A program made the translations under genes and the position numbers. From Hominenteromicrobium mulieris (GTDB lineage: Bacteria > Bacillota > Clostridia > Oscillospirales > Acutalibacteraceae), in contig JAJJOY010000003.1 of the NCBI GenBank assembly GCA_021029595.1, forward strand, positions 1 to 64,000: 64,000 nt of DNA, in the 5' to 3' direction. Of the stretch, positions 24,473 through 32,494 are shown piece after piece. The notes under the pieces are model-generated. The model was not told where the DNA came from and made no database searches. It saw only the letters and a program-made list of their open reading frames with translations. Within the stretch, counting starts at the first letter, position 1, and each line of letters opens with the position of its first letter.

Positions 24473-25522
24473 TTAGAAGTAAACGACCTGATTCTTCTCT
24501 GCGCTCTCAAAGATCGCTTCCATCAGCTTCATCAGCTGGCGCTGCTGGTCGTGCGTGACGATCTGCTCTGCTTCGCCGTTGACAACTGCTGCAATATTGC
24601 GATAATAATCGTGAATGTCGCAGTCGATTCTCGGCAGCGGAAGCTCGCTGATCGTTTCCGGCGTTCTCGGCGCCATGGTCTTCGTGAGGCCTGCTGCGGT
24701 GACGATCGGCACTGCATCGTGCTCTTCGTCCGCCGTTGCGATGACGATCTTGCCGTTGACCTGGAAGTCATCGATGACAGCCGTGCCGTTCAGACCTTCG
24801 ACATACCAACGCGGCAGGTTGATGAAGTTGCTCGTGCCGACTTCTACGGTGAACACGAGATCGTTATCGAACTTGAACGTAGCGGTGAAGCCGTCGTCCA
24901 CTTCTTCGTTCGTTACGTTGGACAGCGTTGCGTAAACGGAAACCGGCATTTTGCCCATCATCATGTTCATCTGGTCAAGGAGGTGCACGCCCCAGTCAAG
25001 AACCATGCCGCCGCCCTGTGCCTTCGTGTTTCTCCAGTCGCCCGGGATACCGCGGGAACCGTGAACACGGGACTGAATGGCGAAAACACGACCGAGCTGA
25101 CCGGACTTTGCAATCTTCTCCGCAACGCGGAAATCCTCGTCCCAACGGCGGTTCTGATGAACCGTGAAGACGGAGCCCGTGCGCTTGGAGGCTGCGATCA
25201 TCTCTTCGAGATCAGCGGTGCAAAGCGTGACCGGCTTCTCGCTGATGGCAACCTTGCCCGCTTCCATAACCTGAATGCAAACCTTCTTGTGCTGATCGTT
25301 CGGGATTGCGACCGTTACAACATCAACGGTCTTGTCGGCAAGCAGCTCCTCAAAAGAGCTGTATGCGTGAATACCGTTTTCCTCAGCAACCTTGTTGCGC
25401 TCCGGCTTAATATCGTATACGCCTGCAAGCTCTACAACACCCGGGATTTCCTGTAATCTCTTCGTGTGCCAGCCGCCCATGCCGCCATAGCCCACGACGG
25501 CTACTCTTACTACTTTAGACAT
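24473..25522 (-). CDS. Gfo/Idh/MocA-family oxidoreductase
   Basis: A 349-residue NAD(P)-dependent sugar or inositol dehydrogenase. The Rossmann motif VVGYGGMGGWH is at the N-terminus, the EKP dinucleotide-site motif is ISEKPVT (~95), and the catalytic-domain string GGGMVLDWGVHLLDQM includes the usual His (~180). The substrate is unknown. The gene is transcribed divergently from uxuA, with which it may share a hexuronate or sugar-acid pathway. GAGAGGAG lies ahead of ATG 25522. Confidence 0.93.
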   Translation of the reverse strand: MSKVVRVAVVGYGGMGGWHTKRLQEIPGVVELAGVYDIKPERNKVAEENGIHAYSSFEELLADKTVDVVTVAIPNDQHKKVCIQVMEAGKVAISEKPVTLCTADLEEMIAASKRTGSVFTVHQNRRWDEDFRVAEKIAKSGQLGRVFAIQSRVHGSRGIPGDWRNTKAQGGGMVLDWGVHLLDQMNMMMGKMPVSVYATLSNVTNEEVDDGFTATFKFDNDLVFTVEVGTSNFINLPRWYVEGLNGTAVIDDFQVNGKIVIATADEEHDAVPIVTAAGLTKTMAPRTPETISELPLPRIDCDIHDYYRNIAAVVNGEAEQIVTHDQQRQLMKLMEAIFESAEKNQVVYF

Positions 25523-25594
25523 AATAAATTGGACTCCTCTCGATTTAAAATAAATAACCTGTCTGCGCTCTCTAAACTACGCGCTATACACCTT

Positions 25595-25622
25595 ATTATA
25601 CTAAAAGACGCGCAAGTTTCAA
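25595..25622 (-). promoter_or_regulatory. Promoter of the Gfo/Idh gene
   Basis: Minus strand TTGAAA (complement of 25617-25622), 16-base spacer, TATAAT (complement of 25595-25600). Confidence 0.82.
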
Positions 25623-25745
25623 GGTGTTTTTATAGATTTTTGCATCTTGTCCGCGATTTCGGCGAAAGATACAAAGACCGCCTGTGCAAAACTGTGTATA
25701 AATCCCACGTTTGATTGGAAATCGGCGCAAAAGGAATTTAGCCCC

Positions 25746-25774
25746 TTGAGTTTTTTCACCCGATGTGCTACGAT
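25746..25774 (+). promoter_or_regulatory. Promoter of uxuA
   Basis: TTGAGT (25746-25751), 17-base spacer, TACGAT (25769-25774), about 45 bases before the start codon. Confidence 0.68.
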
Positions 25775-25819
25775 GAACCTGAATAATGCGTGAATACACC
25801 GGAAAGGTTGATTATATCT

Positions 25820-26881
25820 ATGAAAATGTCATTTCGCTGGTATGGCCCGGACGACCCCGTGACCCTCCAAAATATTCGTCAGATTCCGAACATGCAGGCC
25901 ATCGTCACCGCTGTATACGACGTGCCCGTCGGTGAAGTTTGGAGCCGCAAGAGCATTGCCGCGCTGAAAAAACAAGTGGAGGATAACGGCCTGCAATTTG
26001 AGGTCATTGAAAGTGTGCCGGTGCACGAGGACATCAAACTCGGCAAACCCACGCGCGACCGCTATATCGAAAATTACTGCGAGAACATCCGCCGCCTTGC
26101 CGAGGCCGGCATTCGCTGCATCTGCTACAATTTCATGCCGGTGTTTGACTGGACGCGCACGCAGCTTGACCACCGCCTGCCGGACGGCTCTACAAGCCTT
26201 GTCTACTATAAGGAGCAAGTGGATGCCGTGGACCCGCTGAAAAGCGACAGCGACCTCACGCTGCCCGGCTGGGACGCAAGCTACACGCGCGAGGAGCTGA
26301 GGGCCGTCGTGGCGGAATACAACAAAATGACCGAGAAAGACCTTTGGGCAAACCTCACTTATTTTCTTGAGCGCATCATTCCCGTCGCTGCGGAATGTGA
26401 CGTGAACATGGCCATCCACGAGGACGACCCGTGCTGGAGCATTTTCGGACTGCCACGCATTATCACGTGCGAAAAGAATCTCGACCGCTTCCTGAAAATC
26501 GTCGATGACCCGCACAACGGCATCACGCTGTGTACCGGCTCGCTCGGATGCAGCGCCGAAAACGATGTGGTGCACATGGCGGCAAAATACGCCGCGATGG
26601 GCCGCATCCATTTCGTTCATGCCCGCAACGTCGCCGTGCTGGAAAACGGTTTTGAGGAGCGCGCACACTACTCCGCATGCGGCTCGCTCGATATGTATGC
26701 CATTTTGAACGCGCTCTACAAAAACGGTTTCAACGGTTACATCCGCCCGGACCACGGCAGAATGATCTGGGGCGAGACCGGCCGCGCCGGCTATGGCCTT
26801 TACGACCGTGCCCTCGGCGCCGCGTACTTAAATGGCCTGTGGGAAGCCATTACAAAGCGCAACTCCAATATGGAGCGATAA
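25820..26881 (+). CDS. uxuA: D-mannonate dehydratase
   Basis: A 353-residue TIM-barrel enzyme that dehydrates D-mannonate to 2-keto-3-deoxygluconate in glucuronate breakdown. The metal-site strings are present: [17 protein letters not shown], the Cys in [16 protein letters not shown] and [11 protein letters not shown]. Length and N-terminus ([16 protein letters not shown]) match the family. The start at 25820 has GGAAAGG ahead. The next pathway enzymes (uxuB, kdgK, kdgA) are not in the window; the divergent Gfo/Idh gene may be functionally linked. Confidence 0.96.
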   Translation: MKMSFRWYGPDDPVTLQNIRQIPNMQAIVTAVYDVPVGEVWSRKSIAALKKQVEDNGLQFEVIESVPVHEDIKLGKPTRDRYIENYCENIRRLAEAGIRCICYNFMPVFDWTRTQLDHRLPDGSTSLVYYKEQVDAVDPLKSDSDLTLPGWDASYTREELRAVVAEYNKMTEKDLWANLTYFLERIIPVAAECDVNMAIHEDDPCWSIFGLPRIITCEKNLDRFLKIVDDPHNGITLCTGSLGCSAENDVVHMAAKYAAMGRIHFVHARNVAVLENGFEERAHYSACGSLDMYAILNALYKNGFNGYIRPDHGRMIWGETGRAGYGLYDRALGAAYLNGLWEAITKRNSNMER

Positions 26882-26900
26882 ATTAAAGCCAACAAAAAAA

Positions 26901-26932
26901 CCGATGCAGTCGAAACTCTGCATCGGTTTTTT
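26901..26932. terminator. Bidirectional terminator shared by uxuA and the lipoprotein gene
   Basis: CCGATGCAG (26901-26909) pairs with CTGCATCGG (26918-26926), with T runs on both sides. The stop codon of the minus-strand gene lies within the T run at 26931. Confidence 0.92.
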
Positions 26933-27170
26933 AATAGATACCGTAAGCTTCACCTTCTGTTTTACCGCAGCGAACACAGGTCTTGGGGTAGTTGATCGTA
27001 GCCGCTTTCCAATCATGCCCAAGCGGCTCGCCTTCCGTCATACCGCAATATACACAGGTTTTCGGCTCGGTGCAGGTGGCTTCCTTCCATTTATGCGCAC
27101 AGGTGCAGGTCGTAAGAAGAAAGCATACCAACAGCATAGCAAAAATTACTCGTCCCCAGCGTTTAAGCAT
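26931..27170 (-). CDS. Small exported zinc-ribbon protein
   Basis: A 79-residue protein. Its N-terminus is a signal sequence (LKRWGRVIFAMLLVCFLLTT), possibly lipidated at one of the Cys in LLTTCTCAH. The mature part holds two tandem copies of a short Cys unit: CTEPKTCVYCGMTEGEPLGH and YPKTCVRCGKTEGEA, resembling small zinc-ribbon repeats found in surface proteins of gut Firmicutes. AGGAGAG precedes ATG 27170. It is divergent from an XRE regulator with two dyads between them. Function unknown. Confidence 0.75.
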   Translation of the reverse strand: MLKRWGRVIFAMLLVCFLLTTCTCAHKWKEATCTEPKTCVYCGMTEGEPLGHDWKAATINYPKTCVRCGKTEGEAYGIY

Positions 27171-27203
27171 TGCTTTTCTCTCCTGTCTATCCTCTTTTCC
27201 CAA

Positions 27204-27226
27204 TTTTAGATGAAATATATCTAAAA
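27204..27226. promoter_or_regulatory. Dyad in the lipoprotein/XRE divergent region
   Basis: TTTTAGAT (27204-27211) and ATCTAAAA (27219-27226) form a perfect 8-base inverted repeat around a 7-base centre. Confidence 0.5.
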
Positions 27227-27254
27227 GTCAATAGATAAAATCCGTCTACATATA

Positions 27255-27277
27255 CTTTGAGTGGATACCACTCAAAG
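27255..27277. promoter_or_regulatory. Perfect 10-base dyad just upstream of the XRE gene
   Basis: CTTTGAGTGG (27255-27264), ata, CCACTCAAAG (27268-27277). It ends one base before the ribosome site of the XRE gene, so a bound protein or an RNA hairpin here would block expression. Autorepression is the simplest reading. Confidence 0.6.
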
Positions 27278-27289
27278 CAGGTGAAAAAA

Positions 27290-27505
27290 TTGACGGAAAA
27301 CAGAATACGCGATCTGCGGGAGGACTCTGATTTAACGCAGCAGCAAGTCGCAGATGCAATCGGCATTACACAGCGCAAATACAGTTATATCGAAACAGGC
27401 CAGCAGCAGCTTACGGACGACATTCTAATTAAACTCGCAAACTTCTATAACGTGAGCATTGATTATCTCTTGCGGCAGACGGCAAACCCCAAACGAAATC
27501 TCTGA
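27290..27505 (+). CDS. Small XRE-type regulator
   Basis: A 71-residue Cro/C1-type DNA-binding protein: LTQQQVADAIGITQRKYSYIE forms the helix-turn-helix, and the tail NFYNVSIDYLL is typical of SinR/phage-like repressors. The start is read as TTG 27290 with CAGGTG ahead; starts further upstream would lie inside the palindrome. It is divergent from the exported zinc-ribbon gene and ends in a terminator, so the two probably form one regulatory unit. Confidence 0.82.
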   Translation: MTENRIRDLREDSDLTQQQVADAIGITQRKYSYIETGQQQLTDDILIKLANFYNVSIDYLLRQTANPKRNL

Positions 27506-27536
27506 CGTAAAATTCCCGAAAAGTCGTTTGTTAGGC

Positions 27537-27565
27537 TTGACAATTATTCAAAAAAAGGGTAACTT
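27537..27565 (+). promoter_or_regulatory. Possible promoter before the mgtE leader
   Basis: TTGACA (27537-27542) is perfect; the hexamer 17 bases on is TAACTT (27560-27565), a weak -10. It lies ahead of the terminator at 27577, so transcripts from it must read through to reach mgtE. Confidence 0.4.
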
Positions 27566-27576
27566 TATAGATAAGA

Positions 27577-27604
27577 ACGCCGACAAAAATGCGGCGTTTT
27601 GTTT
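27577..27604 (+). terminator. Terminator after the XRE gene
   Basis: ACGCCG (27577-27582) pairs with CGGCGT (27592-27597), followed by TTTTGTTT. Confidence 0.75.
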
Positions 27605-27684
27605 CCGTACGCAAAAACGCAAAAGCACTTTGCGATTATTTGCAAATACACTGACAAAAATACTAAAACAAAGGAGTGGAGAAA

Positions 27685-27801
27685 ATGGACGCTGGCAGTA
27701 GTGGCGGTGCGGTTCCTCGAGAACGGATGCAGCCGCCCGCAGAAAAACAGGCGATTTTCTCCGCTTGTTTTTTGCGTAACCTTACATTTGTAAACGGCTG
27801 A
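27685..27801 (+). CDS. Possible 38-residue leader peptide of mgtE
   Basis: A short open frame, MDAGSSGGAVPRERMQPPAE and onward to VNG, with a very good ribosome site (AAAGGAGTGG) at normal spacing. It covers two RNA hairpins and ends 62 bases before mgtE. It has Pro residues, including a Pro-Pro pair, which in other Mg transporters (mgtL, corL) make leader translation sensitive to the cell state; a parallel here is inference. It may also be a chance frame. Confidence 0.35.
   Translation: MDAGSSGGAVPRERMQPPAEKQAIFSACFLRNLTFVNG
27703..27773 (+). promoter_or_regulatory. Leader hairpins and internal terminator before mgtE
   Basis: GGCGGTGC (27703-27710) pairs with GCAGCCGCC (27729-27737, one bulge). 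Then AACAGGCG (27746-27753) pairs with CGCTTGTT (27762-27769), followed by a six-base T run, the form of an intrinsic terminator inside the short leader frame. No match to the Mg M-box was seen. Confidence 0.5.
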
Positions 27802-27863
27802 GTTCAAACCGTATCGTCCGATTGCCGATTTTTGCACGATTGCAGAGAAAGGACGGACGAACT

Positions 27864-29210
27864 ATGTTGGATATATTGGACAAAATTTTAGAGCTGCTGG
27901 AGAATAAAGATTTCCCCCAGTTGGGCAATCTTCTGAAAGACATGAACCCGGCAGACGTGGCAGAACTTTTTGAAGACCTGCCGCGTGAAAAGATGGCGCT
28001 TGTGTTTCGCCTGCTCCCAAAAGAGCTTGCAGCGGACGCGTTCGCTTATATGAACCCGGACGAACAGACGGTGCTTGTTGAAGCATTCAGTGATAAAGAG
28101 CTGCACGACGTCGTGAACGAGCTGTATGTGGACGACGCTGCAGACATGATTGAAGAAATGCCCGCAAACCTCGTCAAGCGCATTCTGCGACACACGGACG
28201 CCGAAACGCGCGTACTCATTAACCAGATTTTAAATTACCCCAAAGACAGCGCGGGCTCCATCATGACGATGGAATACGTCGATTTGAAGCGTGGCATGAC
28301 GGTGGAGGAGGCGTTTGACCGCATCCGTGCCATCGGCGTGGAAAAAGAGACGGTGTACACCTGCTATGTCACGGACAGCCGCCGCAAGCTGAAAGGCATT
28401 GTGACCGTGAAAGACCTGCTGCTTGCCCCGAAAAACGAGCTGATCCGCAATATCATGGAAACGAACATTATTTACGTTTCCACCCATACCGATAAAGAAG
28501 AAGTGGCCTCCCTGTTCGGCAAGTACGATTTTCTTGCCGTGCCGGTCGTCGATAACGAAGAGCGCCTTGTGGGCATTGTCACCGTTGACGACGCGATCGA
28601 TGTTATTCAGGATGAGGCAACGGAAGATATCGAAATGATGGCGGCTATCACGCCGACCGATAAGCCGTACATGAAGACGGGCGTTTTTGCCACATGGAAA
28701 AAACGTATCCCGTGGCTTTTGCTCCTCATGATCTCCGCTACATTTACGGGCAGCATCATCACCTCGTTTGAAGATGCGCTTTCCGCTTCCATTGTGCTGA
28801 CGGGTTTTATCCCCATGCTGATGGACACGGGCGGCAACGCGGGCAGTCAGGCTTCGGTCTCCATCATCCGCGGTCTTTCCCTCGGCGAGATCGAATATAA
28901 AGACGTTGGGCGTATCCTCTGGAAGGAGGCGCGCGTGGCTTTTTTGTGCGGTGTTTCGCTTGCCGCCGCAAACTTTGTCAAATTGCTGCTCATCGATCGT
29001 GTGACCATTCCGGTCGCCATCGTTGTGTGCAGCACGCTTGTTGTAACGGTGCTCGCCGCAAAACTCGTCGGCTGCTCGCTGCCGGTGCTTGCAAAGCGCA
29101 TCGGTTTTGACCCGGCCGTCATGGCCAGTCCTTTCATCACGACCATTGTAGACGCGCTTTCCTTGCTGATCTACTTCCGCATTGCGTGCGCGGTGCTGCA
29201 TATCGGTTAA
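27864..29210 (+). CDS. mgtE: Magnesium transporter MgtE
   Basis: A 448-residue Mg2+ channel/transporter. The N-terminal helical domain (~1-125, rich in LLKDMNPADVAELFEDLP-type repeats) and two CBS domains (~130-250) form the cytosolic Mg sensor, followed by five membrane helices (~285-448). The pore strings MLMDTGGNAGSQAS and DPAVMASPFITTIVDALSL, with the selectivity Asp, are present. The start at 27864 follows GAAAGGACGG. A transglutaminase-like gene follows 27 bases later. The long leader suggests post-initiation control. Confidence 0.95.
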   Translation: MLDILDKILELLENKDFPQLGNLLKDMNPADVAELFEDLPREKMALVFRLLPKELAADAFAYMNPDEQTVLVEAFSDKELHDVVNELYVDDAADMIEEMPANLVKRILRHTDAETRVLINQILNYPKDSAGSIMTMEYVDLKRGMTVEEAFDRIRAIGVEKETVYTCYVTDSRRKLKGIVTVKDLLLAPKNELIRNIMETNIIYVSTHTDKEEVASLFGKYDFLAVPVVDNEERLVGIVTVDDAIDVIQDEATEDIEMMAAITPTDKPYMKTGVFATWKKRIPWLLLLMISATFTGSIITSFEDALSASIVLTGFIPMLMDTGGNAGSQASVSIIRGLSLGEIEYKDVGRILWKEARVAFLCGVSLAAANFVKLLLIDRVTIPVAIVVCSTLVVTVLAAKLVGCSLPVLAKRIGFDPAVMASPFITTIVDALSLLIYFRIACAVLHIG

Positions 29211-29237
29211 CTTTATCCATCAGAGGAGGCTGCTGTT

Positions 29238-30608
29238 ATGAACCAAAAAGATATTGAAACACTTGCAATCGCACTGCCGGAAGACATTTTAAAAGCAAAA
29301 TGGTGCGGCGATTTTGACCGCGCGTTCCACCTGATCGACCTATACCTTGCAAACGAGAAAGTCCCGGCATTTATGAAAACACGCCTTGCACTGGAGCGTG
29401 AGGTCTTGAAAGCACTGCCGACGGGCTACACATACAGCGAAGAAGACGCTTTGGCGTTCGTGCAGAAGGAAATTCCGGATTTCACGAAGGCAGAGCTTGA
29501 CGCATTGCGTGACCGCGGTGCTATCGACTGGATCTACATCAACGGCAAAACGACGTATTCCCGCACGTTCTACGATACGCTTTTGGGCGTTTACCCGGAT
29601 ATCGCCACGCGTGCAGGCAAGCCGCCGAAGGACAAAAGTGATCGTGTGGAATTTCTGCGCCAAAATGTACGCGACATGAAAAAAGACGGTGACGCGCTGT
29701 GGAGCATTCAGCTGCGCGCCCAGTTCCGTCTGCATGACGATGTTTTCCGTCCCGGCGAAGAACTGACCGTGCATCTTCCCGTACCGAAGAACGCGATGAA
29801 CATGCGCGACATTGAGATCCTTGCGACCTCCCACCCCATTTATAAGCTTGCAGATGAAAATGCACCCGCGCGCACGGTCTCGTTCCGCGGCAAATTCGAG
29901 AAAAACGAAACCTTCTGGGTCGAATACAAATATCTTTCCTATGTGAAATACAACAACCTCGAATCCGCACAGGTCAGTGCAGAGCAGCCGACGTTCGACA
30001 CCGAGGAGCTTTACCCGCACATTCGCTTCACGCCGCTCATCCGTGCGCTTTGCAAAGAGCTTTCCGGCGATGAGAAGAACCCGCTTCTGCTCGCACGCAG
30101 ATTTTACGACTACTGCACGAAGGTCGGTACATATTCGTATGTGCGCGAATACTTCGCGCTGCCGGGCAGCATTCCGGATTATTACGGCGCGGGGCTGCAC
30201 GGGGACTGCGGCGTGCAGGCGCTGCTGTTCATCACGCTGTGCCGCTGCGCAGGTATTCCTGCCCGTTGGCAGAGCGGCCTGTTCGTCACGCCGGACGACA
30301 CCGGCTGCCACGACTGGGCGCAGTTCTACATTGCTCCCTACGGCTGGCTGTTTGCAGACCCGTCCTTCGGCGGCAGTGCGCACCGCATGGGCGACAGCGA
30401 GCGCAACGACTTCTACTTCGGCAATCTCGACCCGTTCCGCATGGCGGCAAACAGCGAGCTTCAGGCGGATTTTGACCCGCCAAAGACACAGCTGCGCATC
30501 GACCCGTTCGACAACCAGCGCGGCGAAGCCGAATACGCAGACGTCGGCATCCGCTGGATGGACAAGGAGTGCGACTGGAAGACCATCGAAATGAAGAAGC
30601 TCTCTTAA
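29238..30608 (+). CDS. Transglutaminase-like (papain-fold) protein
   Basis: A 456-residue protein whose C-terminal half is a transglutaminase-core domain. The triad is visible as Cys in HGDCGVQALLFITLCRCAG (~316), His in GCHDWAQFYI (~355) and Asp in WLFADPSFGG (~370). The N-terminal ~180 residues are helical and match no domain I know, followed by a beta-rich segment typical of bacterial transglutaminase-like proteins. No signal peptide is present, so it is probably cytosolic. Such proteins act as peptidases or amidases more often than as cross-linkers. GAGGAGG precedes ATG 29238, and it is co-transcribed with mgtE. Confidence 0.82.
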   Translation: MNQKDIETLAIALPEDILKAKWCGDFDRAFHLIDLYLANEKVPAFMKTRLALEREVLKALPTGYTYSEEDALAFVQKEIPDFTKAELDALRDRGAIDWIYINGKTTYSRTFYDTLLGVYPDIATRAGKPPKDKSDRVEFLRQNVRDMKKDGDALWSIQLRAQFRLHDDVFRPGEELTVHLPVPKNAMNMRDIEILATSHPIYKLADENAPARTVSFRGKFEKNETFWVEYKYLSYVKYNNLESAQVSAEQPTFDTEELYPHIRFTPLIRALCKELSGDEKNPLLLARRFYDYCTKVGTYSYVREYFALPGSIPDYYGAGLHGDCGVQALLFITLCRCAGIPARWQSGLFVTPDDTGCHDWAQFYIAPYGWLFADPSFGGSAHRMGDSERNDFYFGNLDPFRMAANSELQADFDPPKTQLRIDPFDNQRGEAEYADVGIRWMDKECDWKTIEMKKLS

Positions 30609-30620
30609 TTTAAAACGTTA

Positions 30621-30656
30621 AATGCCCGCCGTGCTTTTGCACGCGCGGGTATTTTT
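30621..30656 (+). terminator. Terminator after the transglutaminase-like gene
   Basis: TGCCCGC and TGC pair with GCA and GCGGGTA around a TTTT loop, followed by ATTTTT. Confidence 0.82.
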
Positions 30657-30676
30657 GACCGTAAAGGAACAGATCT

Positions 30677-32494
30677 ATGGAAACGAAACTCGATATTCTG
30701 CGGCGCTATTTCGGTTACACGTCCTTTCGCCTCGGTCAGGAGGAAATTGTAGATGCACTGCTCACGGGCCGCGATGCGCTGTGCGTCATGCCGACGGGCG
30801 CAGGCAAATCCGTGTGCTATCAGGTGCCGGCACTCCTGCTGCCGGGCATCACGCTTGTCATCTCCCCGCTCATTTCGCTGATGAAAGATCAGGTAGAATC
30901 GCTGACGCAGGCGGGCGTGCACGCGGCATACCTCAACAGCTCGCTCACCCCGGCACAGTACAGCCGCGCACTACACAATTTATCCGAGGGATTGTATAAG
31001 CTCGTCTACGTCGCGCCGGAGCGCCTTTCGACCGAGAACTTCCGCACGGCCGTAGAGAACCTCAATATTTCTCTCATCGCCGTGGATGAAGCGCACTGCG
31101 TCTCTCAGTGGGGGCAGGACTTCCGCCCGGACTATTTAAAGATTGCGGAATTTGCCGAAAGTTTGAAAAATCGCCCGACGATCGGCGCATTCACCGCCAC
31201 GGCAACAAAAGCCGTGCGCAAGGACATTGCGGAGCACCTGCACCTCATTGACCCCGTGCGTATCACGACGGGCTTTGACCGCCCGAACTTATATTTCGGC
31301 GTGCAGATGCCGCACAGTAAGGCGCTGGCGCTTTTGAAGCTCATTGAGGAACGCCCGGGCAAATGCGGCATTGTGTACTGCTCCACGCGCCGCACCGTGG
31401 AAGAAGTGGACGCGCTTTTAAACGACAAGGGCATCCCTTCCACGCGCTACCACGCCGGTCTGCCGGAGGAAGAACGCAGGCGGAATCAGGACGATTTCGT
31501 CTATGACCGCAAGCCCATTATGGTCGCGACGAACGCGTTCGGCATGGGCATCGATAAATCCAACGTGTCGTTCGTCATCCACTACAACATGCCGAAAAAC
31601 CTCGAGAGCTATTATCAGGAAGCCGGGCGTGCCGGACGCGACGGCAGTCCCGCCGAGTGTATTTTGCTTTACAGCCCGCAGGACGTGCGCACGAACCGCT
31701 ATTTAATCGAAAACAGCGACCCGAACCCCGACCTCGACTTTGAAACGCAGGAAAAGCTCATCCAGCGCGAATACGACCGTCTGCGAAAAATGACATATTA
31801 CTGCACGACGGCTGATTGCCTGCGCGCATTCATCTTAAAATACTTCGGCGAGCCCGCCGAGGAATACTGCGGCAATTGCTCCAGCTGCGCGGGCGGCTCC
31901 ATTTTGGTAGAGGCCACCGTGGAAGCACAGCAGGTGCTCTCCTGCGTGGCGCGCACCGGGCAGCGGCTCGGCATCAGCATGATCTGCGACATTCTGCGCG
32001 GCAGCGAAAATGAGCGTGTTTTGCAAATGAATCTGCAAACACAGTCCACCTACGGGCTCATGCGCGAAAAGCCGATTTTTGAAATTAAGCGTATCATCGA
32101 CGCACTTTTGATGCAGGAATTGCTCATCCAGACCGACGGGCAATATCCGGTTTTAAAGCTGACGCAGAACGCGCGGCCGGTTTTGCTTGGGGAAAAAAGC
32201 TTTGAAATGCGTATTCCCGTGCCGCAGGAAAAAGCGAAGAAGCCGGACAAGGCCGCAGGCGATGCCGACCCGGAGCTTTTCGCACGGCTGAAAAAGCTGC
32301 GTGCCGCGCTTGCCGCAAAAGCAAGTGTGCCGGCCTACGTCGTTTTCACCGACGCCACTTTGCGCGATATGTGCGCCAAAATGCCGACGGACGAGCAGGA
32401 GCTTTTGCAGGTCTCCGGCGTGGGCGAGCGCAAGGCGCATCGCTACGGCAAGGCCTTTTTGGAAGAGATCAACCGCAAAGCGGAGGAAGAATAA
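30677..32494 (+). CDS. recQ: ATP-dependent DNA helicase RecQ
   Basis: A 605-residue 3'-5' helicase. Helicase motifs run from Walker [13 protein letters not shown] (~45) and DEAH box [11 protein letters not shown] (~140) to motif [12 protein letters not shown] (~320). The RQC zinc site is in [12 protein letters not shown] with CGNCSSC (~375-410), then winged helix and a C-terminal HRDC domain (~525-600, ending [19 protein letters not shown]). The stop is directly followed by the ATG of the UvrA-like gene, so the two are translationally linked. Confidence 0.97.
   Translation: METKLDILRRYFGYTSFRLGQEEIVDALLTGRDALCVMPTGAGKSVCYQVPALLLPGITLVISPLISLMKDQVESLTQAGVHAAYLNSSLTPAQYSRALHNLSEGLYKLVYVAPERLSTENFRTAVENLNISLIAVDEAHCVSQWGQDFRPDYLKIAEFAESLKNRPTIGAFTATATKAVRKDIAEHLHLIDPVRITTGFDRPNLYFGVQMPHSKALALLKLIEERPGKCGIVYCSTRRTVEEVDALLNDKGIPSTRYHAGLPEEERRRNQDDFVYDRKPIMVATNAFGMGIDKSNVSFVIHYNMPKNLESYYQEAGRAGRDGSPAECILLYSPQDVRTNRYLIENSDPNPDLDFETQEKLIQREYDRLRKMTYYCTTADCLRAFILKYFGEPAEEYCGNCSSCAGGSILVEATVEAQQVLSCVARTGQRLGISMICDILRGSENERVLQMNLQTQSTYGLMREKPIFEIKRIIDALLMQELLIQTDGQYPVLKLTQNARPVLLGEKSFEMRIPVPQEKAKKPDKAAGDADPELFARLKKLRAALAAKASVPAYVVFTDATLRDMCAKMPTDEQELLQVSGVGERKAHRYGKAFLEEINRKAEEE

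Noticed and set aside
27506-27863. An M-box magnesium riboswitch before mgtE
   Set aside because: The long conserved M-box segments are not present; only local hairpins are seen.
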